Below, piece by piece: positions 26,849 to 37,464 of a DNA stretch of 64,000 bases. The notes beneath the pieces were generated by a model that ran no database searches, was not told the origin of the DNA, and was given only the letters and a program-made list of their open reading frames with translations. Within the stretch, counting starts at the first letter, position 1. Each line of letters opens with the position of its first letter. Position numbers and translations under genes: made by a program. Origin of the DNA: an uncultured Pseudomonadales bacterium (GTDB lineage: Bacteria > Pseudomonadota > Gammaproteobacteria > Pseudomonadales > Azotimanducaceae); contig CALHVX010000020.1 in the NCBI GenBank assembly GCA_938036875.1, forward strand, positions 124,001-188,000, in the 5' to 3' direction.

Positions 26849-27355
26849 ATGTCCGATCTAACCGCAACCATGGCAACCAGCCAGGGTGATATTCAACTGC
26901 AATTGCTCCCCGAGCAGGCTCCGATTACGGTTGCCAACTTTGTGAACCTAGCGCGTCGCGGTTACTACGATGGTCTGTCGTTCCATCGGGTTATCCCTGA
27001 TTTTATGATCCAAGGTGGTTGCCCTCAAGGTACTGGAACCGGTGGTCCAGGCTATCGCTTCGGGGATGAGTTTGATCCTTCGTTACGCCACGATGCACCG
27101 GGCAAGCTTTCCATGGCGAATGCTGGCCCAGGTACCAATGGATCTCAATTTTTTGTCACTCACGTGCCGACCCCCTGGTTGGACGATGCACATACCATCT
27201 TTGGGCACGTGATGAGTGATGCTGACCAAGCGGTAGTGAATGCCATAGGCCAAGGAGATAGCATTACCAAGCTCACAATTAATGGGGATGCAGATGCGTT
27301 GCTGGCCGCCCATTCAGCTCAGATTGATGAGTGGAACCAAACGCTCGGCGGGTAA
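26849..27355 (+). CDS. ppiB: Cyclophilin-type peptidyl-prolyl cis-trans isomerase
   Basis: Cytoplasmic folding catalyst of 168 residues with no signal peptide. The active-site block [25 protein letters not shown] (about 50-74) contains the catalytic Arg, and [11 protein letters not shown] follows near 109. The C-terminus has a short extension of about 25 residues beyond the usual PpiB fold. GAAGGAAGAG precedes the ATG, and 15 bases separate it from fghA. Confidence 0.94.
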   Translation: MSDLTATMATSQGDIQLQLLPEQAPITVANFVNLARRGYYDGLSFHRVIPDFMIQGGCPQGTGTGGPGYRFGDEFDPSLRHDAPGKLSMANAGPGTNGSQFFVTHVPTPWLDDAHTIFGHVMSDADQAVVNAIGQGDSITKLTINGDADALLAAHSAQIDEWNQTLGG

Positions 27356-27423
27356 CAAGGCCCCTAAGCGACATTAGCTCCATGCAAGGTGCGGGCTAGT
27401 TAACCCATAGGGTGCGGCTGGTA

Positions 27424-28629
27424 TCAGATCGCACCTTGCTCGCGCAGTTGCTCAACCTCAGCTGTGCTGTAACCCAGTTCAAGCAACACCGCATTGGTAT
27501 CTGCCCCCAGCACGGGAGCCGGGTTCCGCAGTTGCGGTGGATCAACATCGGTTGTGTGTCCGGTAGCAACCACTTGGGTGGTTAGAGCATTGTCCTGGGT
27601 TGCATTTGGGTGTGGGACTTGGGCAAAGGTTTTTCGAAAATCAAACTGCTTGTCTTGAACCGCTTGAGGTAACGAACGAATGGCCGCGGCGGGCACACCG
27701 ACCTCATCTAGGCTGTCTAGCCAATATTGCGTGCTGGAACTGGCAATCAGTGGAGCCACGATAGCGGCCACTTCATCCGCGTGTTCAACCCTGGCCCCAG
27801 CGTTGGCAAAGCGTTCTTGGGTCAGCATATCGGCCTGGCCGATGAGCTTAAAAAAGGCTTCGGCCTGGCGCTCTTTGAGCGCTGTGATCTGTACGTAACC
27901 ATCGCTGGTTGCAAACACATTGGCGGTTGGGTTGCGGGTGGGTGATTGGTTCCCCAGCAATTCTGGGGTGGTGCCCGCAGTGAAGTGCGCGCTGATTTGC
28001 GGCCCCTGCATGACCATAGCCGTGTCCATCATCGCCACGTCTACGTGTTGGCCGAGCCCTGTGGCTTGGCGCCTGTACAGGGCCGCAGAGAGTGCAAATG
28101 CCATGTTCATGGCGGTTGCCATATCCACCGCGAAGTAGCCAGCGCGTACCGGTCCGGTGTCAGGATGACCGGAGATGGACATCATGCCTGATGTGGCTTG
28201 AATCGCGCCGTCAAAGGCAGGCAAGTGGGCTTTGGGACCGTTTTGCCCATAGCCCGATAACGAGCAATAGACCAGGTTGGGTTTAAGCGCTTGTAGCGCT
28301 TGGTAGCCGAAGCCCAGCCGATCCATAGTGCCCGGACGCATGTTCTCAACCACAGCGTCGGCGCTTGTCACCAGTCGTTTCACAATTTCAGCGGCGCGCG
28401 GGTGCTTTAGGTCTAAGGTCACGCTGCGTTTGTTGAGGTTGCAGGTTAGGTAAGAGGGTGCCATGCCGTCGCCGGTGTTGGACATTAGCCCACGAGTCAT
28501 GTCGCCGACCCCGGGCTGCTCTAGCTTGATGACCTCAGCACCCAACATGGCCAGCTGCTGCACCCCAAAGGGGGCCGCCAATACCTGCGAGAAGTCGACA
28601 ATTCGAACACCTGCGAAGGCTTGGCTCAT
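27424..28629 (-). CDS. CaiB/BaiF family III CoA-transferase
   Basis: Transfers CoA between carboxylic acids (formyl-CoA-transferase fold). The 401-residue protein has the opening VRIVDFSQVLAAPFGVQQLAMLGAEVIKLEQP, NKRSVTLDLKHP, the GYGQNGP loop and the likely catalytic Asp in YFAVDMATAMNMA. Members also racemise 2-methylacyl-CoA (AMACR), so a role in branched-chain or sterol side-chain breakdown is possible. ATG 28629 follows AGGACGG. It lies 22 bp downstream of the acyl-CoA dehydrogenase gene on the same strand. Confidence 0.93.
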   Translation of the reverse strand: MSQAFAGVRIVDFSQVLAAPFGVQQLAMLGAEVIKLEQPGVGDMTRGLMSNTGDGMAPSYLTCNLNKRSVTLDLKHPRAAEIVKRLVTSADAVVENMRPGTMDRLGFGYQALQALKPNLVYCSLSGYGQNGPKAHLPAFDGAIQATSGMMSISGHPDTGPVRAGYFAVDMATAMNMAFALSAALYRRQATGLGQHVDVAMMDTAMVMQGPQISAHFTAGTTPELLGNQSPTRNPTANVFATSDGYVQITALKERQAEAFFKLIGQADMLTQERFANAGARVEHADEVAAIVAPLIASSSTQYWLDSLDEVGVPAAAIRSLPQAVQDKQFDFRKTFAQVPHPNATQDNALTTQVVATGHTTDVDPPQLRNPAPVLGADTNAVLLELGYSTAEVEQLREQGAI

Positions 28630-28651
28630 GGGTGCCGTCCTATGTGTTGTG

Positions 28652-29788
28652 CTAGTTAAGCAGTGAGCGGCTAACAACCATCTTCATGACTTGGCTGGTG
28701 CCTTCCAAAATTTCATGAACCCTTAGGTCGCGTAATATCCGCTCGATTGGGTAATCCATCAAGTAGCCGTAGCCCCCGTGCAGCTGCAGCGCATCGTTAA
28801 CCACCTTGCTGCAGGCTTCTGTAGTCATCAGCTTTGCCATAGCGGCAAACTTAGTTTTATCGCTGGTTCCTGCGCTCACTTTGCGCGCGGCCTGATAAAG
28901 CAGTGCGCGTGAGGCGGCAACCTGTGTCGCCATGTCAGCCAAAGTGAACTGGGTATTTTGAAATTGGGCGAGCGATTTGCCAAATTGAGAGCGCTCTTGG
29001 GTGTATCGCACGGATTCATCTAAACATCGCTGCGCGCCGCCTAGTGAACTTGCGCTGATGTTGAGTCGGCCACCATCGAGACCCGCCATCGCAATTTTAA
29101 AGCCTTCACCCTCAGCGCCAACACGATTACGCACGGGGACCCGTACATCTTGGAAGTTAACCATCGCGGTAGGTTGCGAGTGCCAACCCATCTTGCGTTC
29201 TTGGGCACCAAAGGTCAGTCCCTCGGTGTCTTTGGGAATCACAATACAAGTCACGCCACCGGCACCGTTGTCGCTGGTGCGGACCATGCAGACATAAATC
29301 TCGTTGACCCCGCCGCCCGAAATAAAGGCTTTGCTGCCGTTGATCACGTAGTGGTCACCGTCAAGCACCGCTCGAGTTTTTAGTGACGCCGCATCGCTAC
29401 CTGCATTGGGTTCGGTTAAACAGTAGCTGGCGATGTGCTCCATAGTGGTGAGCTTGGGTAAAAACTCCGCTTTAACCTCTGGACCACCGTAGGCATCAAT
29501 CATCCAGGTAGCCATGTTGTGAATGGAGATGAACGATGAAGTGGACGGGCACCCATAGGCCATGGCTTCTATAATCAGAGCTGACTCCACCCGGCTTAAG
29601 CCAATGCCTCCACTCTCTTCAGAAACGTAGATTGAGCCAAAACCCAGCGCTGCGGCTTTGTTGATCGTCTCGCGTGGGAATACATGTTTTTCGTCCCACT
29701 CGGCCGCGTGTGGCGTAATCTCATCTGCCGTGAATTTGTTGGCCATATCTTGAATGGCTACTTGTTCCGGGGTTAGCTCAAAGTCCAT
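28652..29788 (-). CDS. Acyl-CoA dehydrogenase, isobutyryl-CoA dehydrogenase (ACAD8)-like
   Basis: FAD enzyme of 378 residues that introduces an alpha,beta double bond into an acyl-CoA. It shows YCLTEPNAGSDAASLKTRA, VINGSKAFISGGG, QLHGGYGYLMDYPIERILRD and catalytic Glu362 in HEILEGTSQ. The end of the protein and the SDAASL segment match isobutyryl-CoA dehydrogenase of valine breakdown best, though other short branched acyl-CoAs are possible. GGAG precedes the ATG. It forms an operon with the CaiB-type gene and possibly the thioesterase upstream. Confidence 0.9.
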   Translation of the reverse strand: MDFELTPEQVAIQDMANKFTADEITPHAAEWDEKHVFPRETINKAAALGFGSIYVSEESGGIGLSRVESALIIEAMAYGCPSTSSFISIHNMATWMIDAYGGPEVKAEFLPKLTTMEHIASYCLTEPNAGSDAASLKTRAVLDGDHYVINGSKAFISGGGVNEIYVCMVRTSDNGAGGVTCIVIPKDTEGLTFGAQERKMGWHSQPTAMVNFQDVRVPVRNRVGAEGEGFKIAMAGLDGGRLNISASSLGGAQRCLDESVRYTQERSQFGKSLAQFQNTQFTLADMATQVAASRALLYQAARKVSAGTSDKTKFAAMAKLMTTEACSKVVNDALQLHGGYGYLMDYPIERILRDLRVHEILEGTSQVMKMVVSRSLLN

Positions 29789-29851
29789 GGGTCACTCCAA
29801 GTCGATAGGTTGTAATCTAGCTCAATGTAGTAGTCTACAGTGCTCTGGCCA

Positions 29852-30757
29852 TCAGTTTAAGCGTTGCAATAACAAGGAATTGATGCGCTCTCGACGGGCA
29901 GCGGGGATCGCGATGGACTTTCTGCTGGTGAGATCCATTGATATGCTGAGTGCCTCAGCGCTCACCAGCAATTGGCCGTTTGCGGCATCATAAATCAAAT
30001 GGCAAATGTTTTGAGTTTTGTTGCCCAGCCCGTGAATCCCGGCAAGTTGAGAGATTTGGGTACCTGCGCTGATGGTCTGATGAAAGGTTAGGCGGTACTC
30101 GAGCACTGCACCGCCGGTCAGACCTTCGCTGCGTGCTTGCTGCTCGGCTTCGGATTGAAAGAGTGCCCACAGGTTTGGCATGCCATCAGACATGCGTCCC
30201 ATGACTTGAAAGAGCTCGATGTCACCATCACGACCGCATTCAGCGGCGCTGATGACACCGGCACCCACTTCATGAAAGCCAAGCTTGAGCGCTTGTTGTG
30301 CGGACAGCTCCGCGTAATCGCTGTTGCGAGCGGTAACCCCACGGGGTTGCGCATCCACTGGTAGCTCAACGGTTTCAACAAAGGCGTTAGGCTTTAGCAG
30401 GGCTGAATTTGTCGCATCTAACCTGAGCTCAGTGATGAAGGACGCGGATAGCTCACCGGTGTTGTTGTTGTACATCAAAGACAACAGCGTCAGCCGTTGC
30501 CCGGGTTGGTAGTCGACGACCCCACAGCGGATTAGCTGAGGTACGGCGACCTGAGCTTCGCGCAGAAAACGAATGTGGTGGCTGGTGACCGATTTAAGTA
30601 AGGCTGCAGCGTTGGCCGGCTCGGTCAAGCCAAGTTTTGTGAGGCCAAGGATTAATCCTTGATGCATTTTGGCAAGATAGAAGCGCACGTTTTGATGATT
30701 ATTTTCGTCGCACTCCCAGGTGTTGACGCTGCCTCTATAGGTGTCGACTAAGCTCAT
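29852..30757 (-). CDS. Double-hotdog acyl thioesterase-like protein
   Basis: 301 residues with two hotdog folds in tandem. The first, DTYRGSVNTWECDENNHQNVRFYLAKMHQGL, resembles 4-hydroxybenzoyl-CoA-thioesterase/acyl-ACP thioesterase starts (the W-E-C-D-x-N-x-H segment holds the usual catalytic Asp and His). The second begins near residue 165. Substrate is probably an acyl-CoA. It lies 63 bp upstream of the acyl-CoA dehydrogenase on the same strand, so it is likely in that transcript. Confidence 0.8.
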   Translation of the reverse strand: MSLVDTYRGSVNTWECDENNHQNVRFYLAKMHQGLILGLTKLGLTEPANAAALLKSVTSHHIRFLREAQVAVPQLIRCGVVDYQPGQRLTLLSLMYNNNTGELSASFITELRLDATNSALLKPNAFVETVELPVDAQPRGVTARNSDYAELSAQQALKLGFHEVGAGVISAAECGRDGDIELFQVMGRMSDGMPNLWALFQSEAEQQARSEGLTGGAVLEYRLTFHQTISAGTQISQLAGIHGLGNKTQNICHLIYDAANGQLLVSAEALSISMDLTSRKSIAIPAARRERINSLLLQRLN

Positions 30758-30932
30758 GTTGCTAACTTCATTTTGGATAATTCAACTGGGTAGTATGACT
30801 GCTTTGGATGCCGGCATTGGTATTGAGCTTAGCCGAATCCCTCACGCGCTTGCCCAAGTAGGCAGGTGCCATTTCCAACGAAGCACCTGCAATCTCGTAG
30901 CCAGAGTTCGTAAAGAACAAGTTGTGATCGAC

Positions 30933-31886
<954 letters not shown>

Positions 31887-31929
31887 CTACTCGGCAGTAG
31901 GCGTGATAAAGCGGACCATTGTAGCTGTC

Positions 31930-34900
31930 CTAGCGCTGGCTGGCACCTGGAATGGGTATTTCGGTCTGAGAAGTCACCGCGTCAACCATGCCGGATTCAA
32001 CCAGCAGCTCAAGGTTATCTTTGAGCTGATGCAGGTTTTGCGTGGTGAGAGCCTCAGTTCCGCTGGCATGGACCCAAGCGTTCTTGCCATGGGTTTTGGC
32101 TAGGTAAGCGGCTAAGTCTGCCACATCCGCGACTTGCTCCCAGGTAGCGATGCCTGGATTGGCTTCGCAGAAGGGGTAGGGGGCAACCCCTATACTGGCG
32201 GTCAAGCGCAGCGCTTTGCCATATTTGGGGTCAAACCGATGCTCATCGATGGTGGCGCGGAAGCGCTCGGCCAGTACTTCTAGGTCCTGGGATTGCTGGA
32301 CTTGGCCAATCACCAAAAATTCGTCACCACCCCAGCGGAAGACCGTGTCGGCTTCGCGTGCGCAAGAGGTGAGAAGCTCGCTTACCTGTACCAAGGTGTG
32401 GTCTCCGGTGTGGTGGCCAAAGGTATCGTTGATTGGCTTAAACCCATCTAGGTCGATCATCATAAAAAATAGTTGCCGCCGACTGCCAGACACATTGCCC
32501 TCGGAGTTGGTATAGCCGCGTTCGACGCTTGCCACTTCGCGTGACACGAACTCGTAGAAGCTGCGGCGGTTTAGCAGGCCGGTTAAAGGGTCCGTGATGC
32601 TGGCTTCTTGCAGCTTGTCGTTCAACTCAAGCAGCTGACGGTTGCGTTCTTCCAGTTCTATGGTGCGTAGCTCAACTTGTGCCTCTAACGTGCGCCTTGA
32701 GGAGCGGACCCTGAGCAGTTCAAGCTGTAGCCTGGCCAAGAAAAAGCTGATGAGGGCGATGATGCCAATGGCGTAAGCAATTTTGGCACCGGTAGAGAGC
32801 CAGGGTGGCGCAAGTACCGTTAACGCAATGGCCGCTGGCTCTTTGCTCCAAACCCCTTCGGGGTTAGCGGCTAGTACCTCAAACGAATAGTCTCCGGGAG
32901 GCAGGCTGGTGTAGGTAGCCAGCAGCGTACCTTTAGGATCCATCCACTCTTTGTCAAAGCCTTGCAGTTTGTATAGGTATCGATTCTGTCCGGGTGAAAC
33001 GTAATGGAGCGCCGAAAAGCGGAAGGACACGTAGTCGTGGTTGTGATCTAGGGTAACGCCCAGTGGCTGTGCATCGTTGTTGTAAGTGCGTCCAAGCTGT
33101 TGCTCGCGCGTCGCCGCTTGCAGCGTGATGCGTGGCGGTTCGCGCAGTTGCGTGATGGCGTTCGGGTAAAATCCAACCAAGCCTGCATTGCTGCCAAAGT
33201 ACAGACGCCCACCTCGACTGTTTAGTTTGGCGCCAGCATAAAATGAGTCACCGCGTAACCCGCTAGCGCGGTCAAAATGGCGAGCTTGCAAAGTTTTTGG
33301 ATCCAGCCGGGTCAACCCGCGGTTGGTGCTCAGCCAAAGCTGCCCTAGTTGATCTTCCAGAATGCTCCGAACGGTTGTGCTTCGCAGGTCACCATCTTTG
33401 GTGATGTTGGTGAAGGTTTGGCGCCCGGCTAAGCGATCTGCCTTGGTCCAACCGATCAGCCCGCCGCCTGCGGTGCCAACCCATAAGGTGCCGTCTTTGC
33501 TCTCGGTTATATCGAGCACCGCATGGAAGCCTGCATCCCCTTCGATGGTGATTAGCTCAAACTGCTCTGTCTGAGGGTCAAACTGATGTAAGCCGCCGCT
33601 TTGAGTTCCGACCCAAAGCTTGCCGCTGGTGTCTTCAAATAATGAAAGCACATCGTTGTCCGTTAGCCCGTTACTGCCATCAGGCTGCTGGAAGTAGTGA
33701 CGCGTTTGGCCATCCTCAATGCGGATAAAGCCGTGACCTTGAGTGCCGAGCCAGAGGCGGTTGTTGGCGCCGCCTGTGATCGCGTTGATACGCATGGCAA
33801 AATCGTCGTTCCAGCGGCTAGCTGGAAGCAAATTCGGATTGGTTTGCGTGCCGAGATTCGCCTCAGCCGTGGGGAGCTTTAGCGTTTTGTCTTGGGATGC
33901 GGTGATTTCTTGCAGGCTTAGAAAGCCTTCTTCTGCCGTGCGATAGCGCATCGCGCCACCGTGCTTTGTGCCAACCCAGAGCTCCCCAGATTGAGTCATA
34001 TGCAGTGCGGTCACGTGGTCATCGGTGAAGTGATTGCTGCGACCTTGGGGTCCGGTTTTGTTTAAATGACGGCGGTAGCGGGTGCGAGTCTGAGCTTCGC
34101 GATCGATATGTGTTAGGCCCGCGGACTTGGTGCCCACCCAAAGGCTATTTGCTGTGCCTTCAACAACCGCGGTGACCAAGTTGCTAGGTAACTGCCCGGA
34201 GGTTTTGTCGATGTAAGTGAAGGCGTTGCTTAGGTAGTTCCAGCGGTTTAGGCCCTGCTGGGTTGCCACCCACAACACGCCGTCTGCATCTAGGTGTAGG
34301 CGAGTTAGCTCGTTGTCGCTCAGACTTGCCCCGTCACCGGGGTTGTGTTGGTAGTTGACGAAGCTGGCGTCATCCAACATTTCACTTAAGCCGTTATCGG
34401 TTGCAACCCAAAGGGTGCCCTTGTTGTCGAGCAGCAAGTCGCTAACATTGTTGCTTGCTAGCGAACGTGTATCGGTGTCAGAGGCTTGGTAGGCGGTAAA
34501 GGTTTGGCGTTCTCGATCAAACAGGTTAACCCCGCCACCTTCGGTCCCCACCCAGAGGCGTTCTTGGCTGTCTTCGTAAACACGCGTTACCTTGTTGCTG
34601 GTTATGCTTTGTGCGTTATCGGGGTTTGCCGCATAGGTAACAAAAGACTCGCGCCTTTTATCGAAACGGCTTAACCCGCCGCCCATGGTGCCAACCCAAA
34701 GTGATCCGCGTTGATCTTCAGCGATAGTACTGACGTAGTTATGGGGTAGTGAGTTTGAATCTTCGGGGTTGTGTTGATATTGGGTTAAGCCCGTAGCGTT
34801 GATCGCAAACAATCCTTGCTTTTTGGTGCCTACCCACAAAGTCCCCGTATTATCTTGAGTTATGCTTTTAATATAGGCATCGAAGGACCGATTCGTGTCT

Positions 34901-35355
34901 TGGGGTTGTAGGGCAACCGCTGCAAAATCTTCTGAGGCGCTTTGATATCGGTTAAGACCGCCGCGTGTACCTACCCAAAGTAGGCCCTGGCGATCAACAA
35001 ACAAGGCGGTGATCTTGTCGTTGGCTAAGCTGTTCGGATTCGATTGTGAGTAGCCGAAGTGCAATACCTGGTCGCCGTCATAGCGAAACAGTCCTTCTTC
35101 GGTGCCAACCCAGATGAACCCTTGTTGGTCCTGGAGCACGTCGGTGACGTACCGTTCAGCCACACCATCTTGCAAGGGCACGGCCGCTAGACGTAGATTT
35201 CTAGATACCTGGGTTTGATAGCTTGCGGTTTTGGCAGCGTCTGCGTGGGCCATGCTAACCACAGCTAAGCCTGGCACCATAAGGCACAAACACAGTAGCC
35301 AGCGAAAATTTACACAGGGCGCAGCTAGACGTTGCGCAATTGCTCGAATCAACAT
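31930..35355 (-). CDS. Two-component-regulator-propeller diguanylate cyclase (14 Reg_prop repeats, Y_Y_Y, GGDEF)
   Basis: Senses a periplasmic signal and makes cyclic di-GMP. The 1141-residue protein has a signal peptide (about 1-39), then 14 repeats of the LWVGT..GL type, enough for two seven-bladed propellers, then a Y_Y_Y domain (about 745-850). One membrane helix (TGAKIAYAIGIIALISFF) and a coiled coil lead to a C-terminal GGDEF domain. The active motif RWGGDEF (1009-1013) is intact, and an RxxD inhibition site (READ) lies five residues upstream. The architecture resembles Bacteroidetes hybrid sensors, but with GGDEF output instead of a kinase. Confidence 0.93.
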   Translation of the reverse strand: MLIRAIAQRLAAPCVNFRWLLCLCLMVPGLAVVSMAHADAAKTASYQTQVSRNLRLAAVPLQDGVAERYVTDVLQDQQGFIWVGTEEGLFRYDGDQVLHFGYSQSNPNSLANDKITALFVDRQGLLWVGTRGGLNRYQSASEDFAAVALQPQDTNRSFDAYIKSITQDNTGTLWVGTKKQGLFAINATGLTQYQHNPEDSNSLPHNYVSTIAEDQRGSLWVGTMGGGLSRFDKRRESFVTYAANPDNAQSITSNKVTRVYEDSQERLWVGTEGGGVNLFDRERQTFTAYQASDTDTRSLASNNVSDLLLDNKGTLWVATDNGLSEMLDDASFVNYQHNPGDGASLSDNELTRLHLDADGVLWVATQQGLNRWNYLSNAFTYIDKTSGQLPSNLVTAVVEGTANSLWVGTKSAGLTHIDREAQTRTRYRRHLNKTGPQGRSNHFTDDHVTALHMTQSGELWVGTKHGGAMRYRTAEEGFLSLQEITASQDKTLKLPTAEANLGTQTNPNLLPASRWNDDFAMRINAITGGANNRLWLGTQGHGFIRIEDGQTRHYFQQPDGSNGLTDNDVLSLFEDTSGKLWVGTQSGGLHQFDPQTEQFELITIEGDAGFHAVLDITESKDGTLWVGTAGGGLIGWTKADRLAGRQTFTNITKDGDLRSTTVRSILEDQLGQLWLSTNRGLTRLDPKTLQARHFDRASGLRGDSFYAGAKLNSRGGRLYFGSNAGLVGFYPNAITQLREPPRITLQAATREQQLGRTYNNDAQPLGVTLDHNHDYVSFRFSALHYVSPGQNRYLYKLQGFDKEWMDPKGTLLATYTSLPPGDYSFEVLAANPEGVWSKEPAAIALTVLAPPWLSTGAKIAYAIGIIALISFFLARLQLELLRVRSSRRTLEAQVELRTIELEERNRQLLELNDKLQEASITDPLTGLLNRRSFYEFVSREVASVERGYTNSEGNVSGSRRQLFFMMIDLDGFKPINDTFGHHTGDHTLVQVSELLTSCAREADTVFRWGGDEFLVIGQVQQSQDLEVLAERFRATIDEHRFDPKYGKALRLTASIGVAPYPFCEANPGIATWEQVADVADLAAYLAKTHGKNAWVHASGTEALTTQNLHQLKDNLELLVESGMVDAVTSQTEIPIPGASQR

Positions 35356-35602
35356 AATTAGGGGTACACCATCGCCCGCGCGCGCGTTAGTTATTCTGCG
35401 GTGGTGCTAGCTGCCTCCCTGCATAGGTCAATGTTGGTTATGTCGTCGCCCGGGTTACTTGCCCAATTTTGAGTCAGGATCTAAACCCTGAAGCGCCCAG
35501 GCAGGGCCTTTTTATCTAAGGCACAGTTTATTGCCTTCCACCGCATACTAGGGGTGATCTAGGTCACAAGTTGGTGCTGGCAAGGGGGGGAGAAAGGGGT
35601 TG

Positions 35603-36067
35603 TCAGCCGTGGCTGTGACGCATGTTTTGTACGTGGGCGTAAACCAAGCAAAGTGCGCCCACAATCGAAAGGGGGAGTTCAAGCTCCACCCCCGCGATAT
35701 GGGCCACCCCGATGAACATAATGCTGATCCCAAGGACCCCAGCAATCACCACCGGCAGGTAGCGATGGCGGCGATAGCCTCTAAGCAAGGCAAAGGCGCT
35801 AAGCGGGAGCGCCAGCACCAACAAGAGCCAATGCACCCAGGATTGGTGGCTGATCAGCTCATGAGCGAACAGTGGCAGGACCAATAGGCTGGCCGGGATC
35901 GCTAGGCAATGCACCAGGCATAGGGCCGAGAGCCCAATGGCCCAGCGATCCAGGCGCCGCTGCTGGGCAATTTCCGGGTTTTGATGGTCTGGGGCGTTAG
36001 GTTTTAGATCAACAGCAGTCATCAGCGAGGCTCGAGCCCGGTACGGTGGAATTGGGGCCGCAATCAT
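35603..36067 (-). CDS. MerC-domain membrane protein
   Basis: 154 residues with four predicted membrane helices. The MerC signature is present: DRWAIGLSALCLVHCLAIP, carrying the Cys-Leu-Val-His-Cys pair in the first helix. MerC proteins move mercuric ions across the inner membrane, but many MerC-domain genes away from mer operons have unknown metal substrates. No merA, merP or merR is present here. ATG 36067 follows AGAGGA; ATG 36022 is an alternative. The C-terminus is His-rich (RHSHG). Confidence 0.85.
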   Translation of the reverse strand: MIAAPIPPYRARASLMTAVDLKPNAPDHQNPEIAQQRRLDRWAIGLSALCLVHCLAIPASLLVLPLFAHELISHQSWVHWLLLVLALPLSAFALLRGYRRHRYLPVVIAGVLGISIMFIGVAHIAGVELELPLSIVGALCLVYAHVQNMRHSHG

Positions 36068-36177
36068 ATATCCTCTGTTGCTTGTCGCGTTAGTTAACTA
36101 GCGGAGAAACTCGCCGTTTGGCGGCATTTTTTGACGTCAAATGATAAGAAATGGCTTATTGGGAGATAGGGGAAAGC

Positions 36178-37455
36178 ATGGATTTTGATATTCCGGAAAA
36201 ACTGCAAGCATATTTGGACGAGCTAGATGCCTTCATTGAGAGTGACATCAAGCCGTTAGAGAATGCCGACGATAATATTCGATTTTTTGACCATCGCCGA
36301 GAAGACGCGCGCACCGATTGGGATCGCGGTGGCCTGCCGAACGAGGAGTGGGAACAGCTGCTCCACAAGGCCAAGCGCCTAGCGGATGCTGCCGGCCACT
36401 TTCGCTATGCCATGCCCAAGGAGTATGGCGGCCAAGAGGGAAGCAACCTGGATATGGCCGTTATCCGTGAGCACCTAGCGGTCAAAGGTCTGGGTCTCCA
36501 CAACGACCTGCAGAATGAGCACAGCATCGTTGGCAACAACGTTGGCCTGCTGCTGATGATCACCCATGGCACCCCAGAGCAAAAACGGGATTGGATCGAC
36601 GACATGGCCGAAGGGCGAGCTGGCTTCGCCTTCGGGATCACTGAGCCGGATCATGGTTCGGATGCCACACACATGGAGACCACAGCCACCAAAGATGGCG
36701 ATGAGTGGGTGATCAACGGCTCCAAAACCTGGAACACGGGTATCCATAAAGCCAAGCATGACCTGATCTTTGCGCGCACCAGCGGCAAAGCGGGTGACGG
36801 CATGGGGATCACCGCATTCCTAACGCCAACCGATGCCAAGGGCTTTAAGGTTGAAGAGATGTTGTGGACCTTCAACATGCCAACGGACCACGGTCGGGTC
36901 AGCATGGACAATGTGCGGGTACCCAACGACGCCATCTTTGGCGGGGAAGGCAAAGGCCTGGGCGTAGTGCAGCAATTCTTTAACGAAAACCGCATTCGTC
37001 AGGCAGCAAGCAGCCTGGGCGCGGCGCAGTTCTGTGTCAACGAGTCGGTCAAATACGCCGGTGAGCGTAAGCCTTTCGGCAAGCCGCTCAGCCACAACCA
37101 AGGGATTCAGTTTCCGTTGGTCGAGTTGCAGGCGCAGTGCGAAATGTTGCGAGCCCTGATCCACAAGACCGCTTGGCAGATGGACAAATACGGTGCGTTC
37201 TCGGTAAGCGACAAGGTCAGCATGTGTAACTACTGGTCAAACCGTTTGTGCTGCGAAGCGGCTGACCGAGCGATGCAAGTGCACGGAGGTCTGGGTTACT
37301 CAAGGCACAAGCCCTTTGAGCATATCTATCGACATCACCGCCGCTACCGTATAACTGAGGGCGCAGAAGAAATTCAAATGCGCCGGGTTGCTGGGTACAT
37401 GTTTGGTTTCATGAACCAGCAAGCGCCCAAAGGGGTTGCTAGCATTAAGGGCTAG
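36178..37455 (+). CDS. Acyl-CoA dehydrogenase family protein (first gene of kinase/ACAD/ligase operon)
   Basis: 425-residue FAD acyl-CoA dehydrogenase fold. It has AFGITEPDHGSDATHMETTA, WVINGSKTWNTGIH, GERKPFGKPLSHNQGIQFPL, MQVHGGLGYSRHKPFEHIYR and E394 in YRITEGAEEIQMRR. The long N-terminus (about 70 residues before the core) and the next gene place it with ACAD10/11- and LvaC-like proteins, which act on phosphorylated 4-hydroxyacyl-CoA. AGGGGAAAGC precedes ATG 36178. Only nine bases separate its stop from the kinase start. If this assignment is wrong it is an ordinary medium-chain dehydrogenase. Confidence 0.9.
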   Translation: MDFDIPEKLQAYLDELDAFIESDIKPLENADDNIRFFDHRREDARTDWDRGGLPNEEWEQLLHKAKRLADAAGHFRYAMPKEYGGQEGSNLDMAVIREHLAVKGLGLHNDLQNEHSIVGNNVGLLLMITHGTPEQKRDWIDDMAEGRAGFAFGITEPDHGSDATHMETTATKDGDEWVINGSKTWNTGIHKAKHDLIFARTSGKAGDGMGITAFLTPTDAKGFKVEEMLWTFNMPTDHGRVSMDNVRVPNDAIFGGEGKGLGVVQQFFNENRIRQAASSLGAAQFCVNESVKYAGERKPFGKPLSHNQGIQFPLVELQAQCEMLRALIHKTAWQMDKYGAFSVSDKVSMCNYWSNRLCCEAADRAMQVHGGLGYSRHKPFEHIYRHHRRYRITEGAEEIQMRRVAGYMFGFMNQQAPKGVASIKG

Positions 37456-37464
37456 GTGGCGGAT

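Noticed and set aside
35491-35513. Possible terminator (GCCC/GGGC followed by T-run)
   Set aside because: The stem is only four base pairs and the T-run faces a strand with no upstream gene to end.
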